Assembly (NCBI GenBank): GCA_016207865.1
Contig: JACQZD010000112.1
Span: 1-10,214 of the forward strand
Reading direction: 5' to 3'
Origin: Nitrospirota bacterium
Lineage (GTDB): Bacteria > Nitrospirota > Thermodesulfovibrionia > UBA6902 > DSMQ01
DNA: 10,214 nucleotides
Shown: positions 7,875 through 10,214 of the stretch, one piece after another
Layout: every line of letters starts with the position of its first letter
Numbering within the stretch: position 1 is the stretch's first letter
Made by a program: the position numbers and the translations under genes
The notes under the pieces: generated by a model
What the model was told of the DNA's origin: nothing
Database searches by the model: none
The model's input: the letters and a program-made list of their open reading frames with translations, nothing else

Positions 7875-7952
7875 ACCTTATCCTTTCATTGATTATTCTT
7901 GATGTGTCAATGATTGTGATGATGTTTGTTCTCATAAAGATTCACGTGTACA

Positions 7953-9000
7953 CTATAGTACTATATTATGTACATAACGGTTTAACTTTTTCTCAATGAA
8001 TTTTTCTCCATCAGGGGAGTTCATAAATTCATTAAATGTCCATTCTTTATACTCACAATGTTTCATAAAATACTTATCCAATAATGAAACACAGCGAGAT
8101 TTAACCCTATCATTATCAGGATTTATGAAAAATATATTTTGTAATATTTTGTTTTCATTTAAAGCAAGAGCTAAAAGACTTTCAACATATGTATCAGTTT
8201 GAGGCAAGGAATAGCCTAAAATAATTATACGCTTTGCTTCCTTCAATTCATTATATGCAGCTTCCCATAATTTTCTTACCCTTATATCAGATTTGTTCCA
8301 AGTTGGCGGGATGATAAATGACTCATTACTGGAGTATCCCTGCCAATTTATTGAACCATGAAGTTTGATTAATTTAATACTTTGCTCTGTATCTATAGAA
8401 AGAGCATTTGTTTGGAACCTATCTTCTATTATTCCGCCAGTAAAAAAATCTGACAAGTCCTTAATTGAAATATTTTCTTTTCCAAAGGTAATATTTAGCC
8501 TTAAAAGTTCATACTCGGTAATGTGCGGTTGCTTTTTATTACGTCTATTCCAATTATAAAGGGATGCTGTTGCTTCGAACACTAAATCATAGTTGAAACT
8601 AATTATCGTATCCTTATGAATATCAATATAATGGAGTTTTTTATCATCTTTGATGAATAAATTTAGAAACTTTAGATAGCTGTTGTATTGAGGATTAAAT
8701 TTTAAATGCCCGACAGTGTCATTGAAAAAAGGATTTGGAGTCAGTTCTTTAAGCACATCAATTATTAATTTTAAAAAATCAGTTTTTAAGTTTATAAGGG
8801 TAAGATAAAAAGTTTTTCATTTTTGAGAGACTGTTTTGATAGTCAAAGACTCTTTTGAAATGGTTATATTGCGATGGATCTTTAAAATAAACTTCTTTTG
8901 CTACAAGCAGGAAGTCATCCTGCAAAGGAAGTCCTAATTCTTTTGAAAACCCCGCCCCAAGGATATATACATTTTTATCGTTGTTAAATTCTGTAATCAT
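7953..9000 (-). pseudogene. SIR2-family NAD-binding protein (probable anti-phage effector), frameshifted
   Basis: Two reading frames together make one SIR2-like protein of about 348 residues. The first part (ATG at 8998-9000 to TGA at 8779-8781, 73 residues) carries the NAD-binding ILGAGFSKELGLPL near its start. The second part continues in another frame and carries SFNYDLVFEAT, the catalytic His in KLHGSINW, and IIILGYSLPQTDTYVESLL, and ends at TAG 7953-7955. The second frame is open from just after a TGA at 8817-8819, so the two frames overlap at about 8781-8816 (reads LINLKTDFLKLIIDVL before a GTG at 8756). One extra base, or two missing, in that stretch accounts for the break; AAAAA (8807-8811) and TTTTT (8813-8817) runs lie there. 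Standalone SIR2 proteins in defence islands typically deplete NAD during infection; this role is inferred. No ribosome-binding site precedes the ATG. The gene is very A+T-rich (sample rows 18-25% GC). A sequencing error is also possible. Confidence 0.8.
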
Positions 9001-9015
9001 GTTTAGTTGCCAGAA

Positions 9016-9043
9016 TCTGGATTCCCGCCTTCGCGGGAATGAC
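9016..9043. repeat. Short palindromic repeat, same family as 2665-2698
   Basis: The hairpin ATTCCCGC (9021-9028) / GCGGGAAT (9033-9040) has a CTTC loop. The flanks TCTGG on the left and GAC on the right are the same as in the right arm of the element at 2601-2698. It begins 16 bp upstream of the SIR2 start codon. Confidence 0.85.
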
Positions 9044-9063
9044 GTCTAAAAAATCGCCCCTAA

Positions 9064-9084
9064 CCCCTCTTTGTCAAAGAGGGG
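9064..9084. repeat. CCCCTCTTTG palindromic repeat
   Basis: CCCCTCTTTG (9064-9073) and CAAAGAGGGG (9075-9084) are perfect inverted repeats one base apart. This type of palindrome is a common dispersed intergenic repeat. The sequence ATTGTTTTC follows on the plus strand, which is too broken a T run for a confident terminator call. Confidence 0.75.
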
Positions 9085-9093
9085 ATTGTTTTC

Positions 9094-9145
9094 TGGATTT
9101 TCGTTTCCCGATTACTGCTTTTGAGCACAAGTTTTACGGGAATAA
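9094..9145. repeat. Degenerate copy of the GGATTCCCG repeat
   Basis: CTGGATTTTCGTTTCCCG at the left and CGGGAATAAC at the right keep the pattern of the neighbouring copies with a longer, unrelated loop. TTCCCG (9105-9110) still pairs with CGGGAA (9137-9142). The orientation is the same as the hairpin at 9016-9043. Confidence 0.5.
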
Positions 9146-9152
9146 CAGAAAA

Positions 9153-9178
9153 CAGATTCCGGACAAGCCGGAATGACA
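9153..9178. repeat. GATTCCGG hairpin repeat, third copy in the gap
   Basis: ATTCCGG (9156-9162) pairs with CCGGAAT (9168-9174) across a 5-nt loop and is followed by GACA. It shares the outline CAGATTCC...GGAATGACA with the other two copies in this gap and has the same orientation. Confidence 0.75.
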
Positions 9179-9204
9179 GCCCAAAAATCTCCCTTGTCTA
9201 TAGA

Positions 9205-9244
9205 GAAACAATAAAAACAGGAACATAGTTTTTCATGTTCCTGT
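9205..9244 (-). terminator. Rho-independent terminator of nrdJ
   Basis: On the minus strand the arm ACAGGAACAT (9244-9235), an 8-nt loop and the matching arm ATGTTCCTGT (9226-9217) form a perfect 10-bp stem. It is followed at once by TTTTTATTGTTT (9216-9205). It lies 70 bp past the nrdJ stop codon. The T run is only on the minus-strand side, so it works for nrdJ and should insulate the defence genes from nrdJ transcription. Confidence 0.85.
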
Positions 9245-9289
9245 GAAATCTTTTAATAGAGCCTGCTTTGCATATAACCGCTGACATTC

Positions 9290-9313
9290 ATCTAATTCGC
9301 TGTGCCTCCGTGC
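9290..9313. repeat. Remnant of a CACAGAG-type repeat abutting the nrdJ stop
   Basis: Read on the minus strand, the bases just past the nrdJ stop are GCACGGAGGCACAGCGAATT. This aligns with the flanks of the palindrome at 4843-4863 (CCACAGA, then GCACAGAGAAG) but in the opposite orientation. The match is imperfect, so shared ancestry is likely but not certain. Confidence 0.45.
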
Positions 9314-10214
9314 TCAACTGCATTTTGTGAATCCGCAGTCTCTGCATACGGCGCAGCCGCCTTCAGGCTCAACCTTTCCCCCGCACTCAGGGCATGCGCC
9401 GACAATAAAGAGCATCTTTCCGTCAGGCATTTTAGTGCCGCCGTTGCCGTTGCCGCCGGTCTGATGGTATTTGTCAACTGCATGCGCAATGGCATCGGAG
9501 CACGAGGCTATCCGTCCTCCGTTGGCCCAAGCCGGGCTGTGGCAGCTTATGCCCCGGAGCTGTTTGACGATCTCAACAGGTTCAATATTCCCTCTCAATG
9601 CAAGGCTGACAAGCCTTCCGATGGCCTCGGCCTGGCTTGCGGCGCACCCCCCGGCCTTTCCCATGTGCGTAAAGAGCTCAAAGAGATTGCCGTTTGCGTC
9701 CTCATTGACAGTAACATACAAATGCCCGCATCCGGTTTTCATGAGTCTTGTAGTTCCCTTGATGGCTTCAGGCCGTTTCTTTGGAACTATTTTTTGTACA
9801 TATTCTGCATATTCTGTATTGACGGGCGCGGCTGTCTGGTTTTTTTGTTCCGGGGCCGTTTTGCCTGTGGAAAGGACCTGATCTTCCCTTGAGCCGTCCC
9901 TGTAAACAGTAACGCCTTTACATCCGAGTGCGTAGGCAAGGAGGTAAACATCTTCCAGATCCTTTGTGGTGGTCTCGTGCGGGAAAGTAACGGTCTTTGA
10001 AACGGCGTTGTCCACATGCTTTTGAAAGGCCGCCTGCATTCTTATATGGTCCACCGGAGAAACATCATGCGCCGTGATAAACACTTTCTTTATATCGTCG
10101 GGTATCTCACTGAACTCCTGAATACTCCCTTTCTCGGCAATTTTTTCAATAAGCTCTTTGCTCCAGAGGCCCCTTTCTTTTGCGATGCTTTCAAAATAGG
10201 GATTAACCTCATAA
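9314..10214 (-). CDS. nrdJ: Adenosylcobalamin-dependent (class II) ribonucleotide reductase, C-terminal part
   Basis: Reduces ribonucleotides to deoxyribonucleotides using a B12-generated radical, independently of oxygen. Only the last 299 residues are in the window. The frame is open to the window edge, beginning YEVNPYFESIAKERGLW, and a GTG at 10082-10084 is internal, not a start. The catalytic barrel's end is seen in FITAHDVSPVDHIRMQAAFQ, with the signature KHVDNAVSKTVTFPHETT and YALGCKGVTVYRDGS after it. A TSCPD-like domain follows (GCGHLYVTVNEDANGNLFEL to KAGGCAASQAEAIGRLVSLA). The C-terminus is a Cys-rich tail, CPECGGKVEPEGGCAVCRDC and then GFTKCS, which supplies the thiols that re-reduce the active site and probably binds metal. 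The stop is TGA at 9316-9314, with a strong terminator 70 bp further on. Confidence 0.96.
   Translation of the reverse strand, partial: YEVNPYFESIAKERGLWSKELIEKIAEKGSIQEFSEIPDDIKKVFITAHDVSPVDHIRMQAAFQKHVDNAVSKTVTFPHETTTKDLEDVYLLAYALGCKGVTVYRDGSREDQVLSTGKTAPEQKNQTAAPVNTEYAEYVQKIVPKKRPEAIKGTTRLMKTGCGHLYVTVNEDANGNLFELFTHMGKAGGCAASQAEAIGRLVSLALRGNIEPVEIVKQLRGISCHSPAWANGGRIASCSDAIAHAVDKYHQTGGNGNGGTKMPDGKMLFIVGACPECGGKVEPEGGCAVCRDCGFTKCS

Larger units (their letters stand above)
9001..9313. other. 313-bp non-coding gap filled with repeats and a terminator
   Basis: No credible gene lies here on either strand. From left to right it holds a GGATTCCCGC-type hairpin (9016-9043), a CCCCTCTTTG palindrome (9064-9084), a degenerate copy of the first hairpin (about 9094-9145), a GATTCCGG-type hairpin (9156-9177), the intrinsic terminator of nrdJ (9205-9244), about 50 bases with no recognisable feature, and a CACAGAG-type repeat remnant abutting the nrdJ stop. 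No convincing promoter or ribosome-binding site for the SIR2 gene was found in it. Confidence 0.75.

Noticed and set aside
7882..7910. Perfect TTGACA (minus strand, 7910-7905) as a -35 box for the methyltransferase gene
   Set aside because: No -10-like hexamer occurs 16-18 bp downstream; the expected place is occupied by the AAAGGA ribosome-binding site.
8779..8820. Programmed +1 frameshift in the SIR2 gene
   Set aside because: The zero-frame stop context (AAC TGA T) has no slippery codon like that of prfB and no Shine-Dalgarno-like stimulator; an indel or sequencing error is simpler.
7953..9000. SIR2 gene as part of a SIR2-HerA or Thoeris system
   Set aside because: No HerA/ATPase or TIR-domain partner gene lies next to it in the window; only restriction genes and nrdJ adjoin it.
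9009..9244. CRISPR-like array in the repeat-rich gap
   Set aside because: The repeats are diverged hairpins of unequal spacing, with no constant repeat length or unique spacers and no cas genes nearby.
9302..9892. Long open frames on the plus strand (196 and 136 codons) across the nrdJ region
   Set aside because: They lie opposite a confidently identified nrdJ, show no recognisable domain, and their residues look like antisense translation of a conserved gene.

Overview
The window looks like a chromosomal segment from a free-living, probably anaerobic or subsurface bacterium. I would guess Nitrospirota (Thermodesulfovibrionia-like) or a related deltaproteobacterial lineage. This rests on general impression only: moderate GC in the housekeeping genes, a metK-ahcY pair, a B12-dependent class II ribonucleotide reductase, and short palindromic intergenic repeats of the 'GGATTCCCGC/GCGGGAATGAC' type that are common in such genomes. 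No rRNA, tRNA, CRISPR array, transposase or integrase is visible.

Layout. Positions 1-2588 (+) carry two core genes of the activated methyl cycle: metK (lacking only its first few codons) and ahcY, 21 bp apart. A 98-bp palindromic, MITE-like element (2601-2698) fills the gap where ahcY converges on the leftward genes, and probably helps to terminate ahcY. Everything from 2712 to 10214 is on the minus strand. Read in the direction of transcription it is: the 3' part of nrdJ (10214-9314) with a clear Rho-independent terminator; a 313-bp repeat-filled gap; a SIR2-family gene broken by a frameshift (9000-7953); an SPPY-type DNA methyltransferase (7874-6570); an XcyI-like restriction endonuclease overlapping it by 4 bp (6573-5572); a second, unrelated MjaI-like endonuclease (5507-4878); a dCMP deaminase (4805-4308); and a membrane-bound HAMP-GAF-GGDEF diguanylate cyclase (4229-2712).

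The segment from about 4870 to 9000 is a small defence island set between two nucleotide-metabolism genes (nrdJ and dCMP deaminase). The SIR2 gene and the two nuclease genes are clearly richer in A+T than the flanking core genes. Diverged copies of the same CACAGAG-type repeat sit at both borders in opposite orientation. The island holds one restriction-modification operon with two different nucleases and one visible methyltransferase, plus the decayed or frameshifted NAD-binding SIR2 effector. The methyltransferase would use SAM made by MetK, and the resulting SAH would be cleared by AhcY, but that link is metabolic and does not imply co-regulation.

No wholly new system is convincingly present. 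The points most worth a second look are the two-nuclease/one-methyltransferase arrangement, the apparent absence of CTAG from the whole window, the broken SIR2 gene with repeats directly upstream of its start, and the nested repeats at the island borders.
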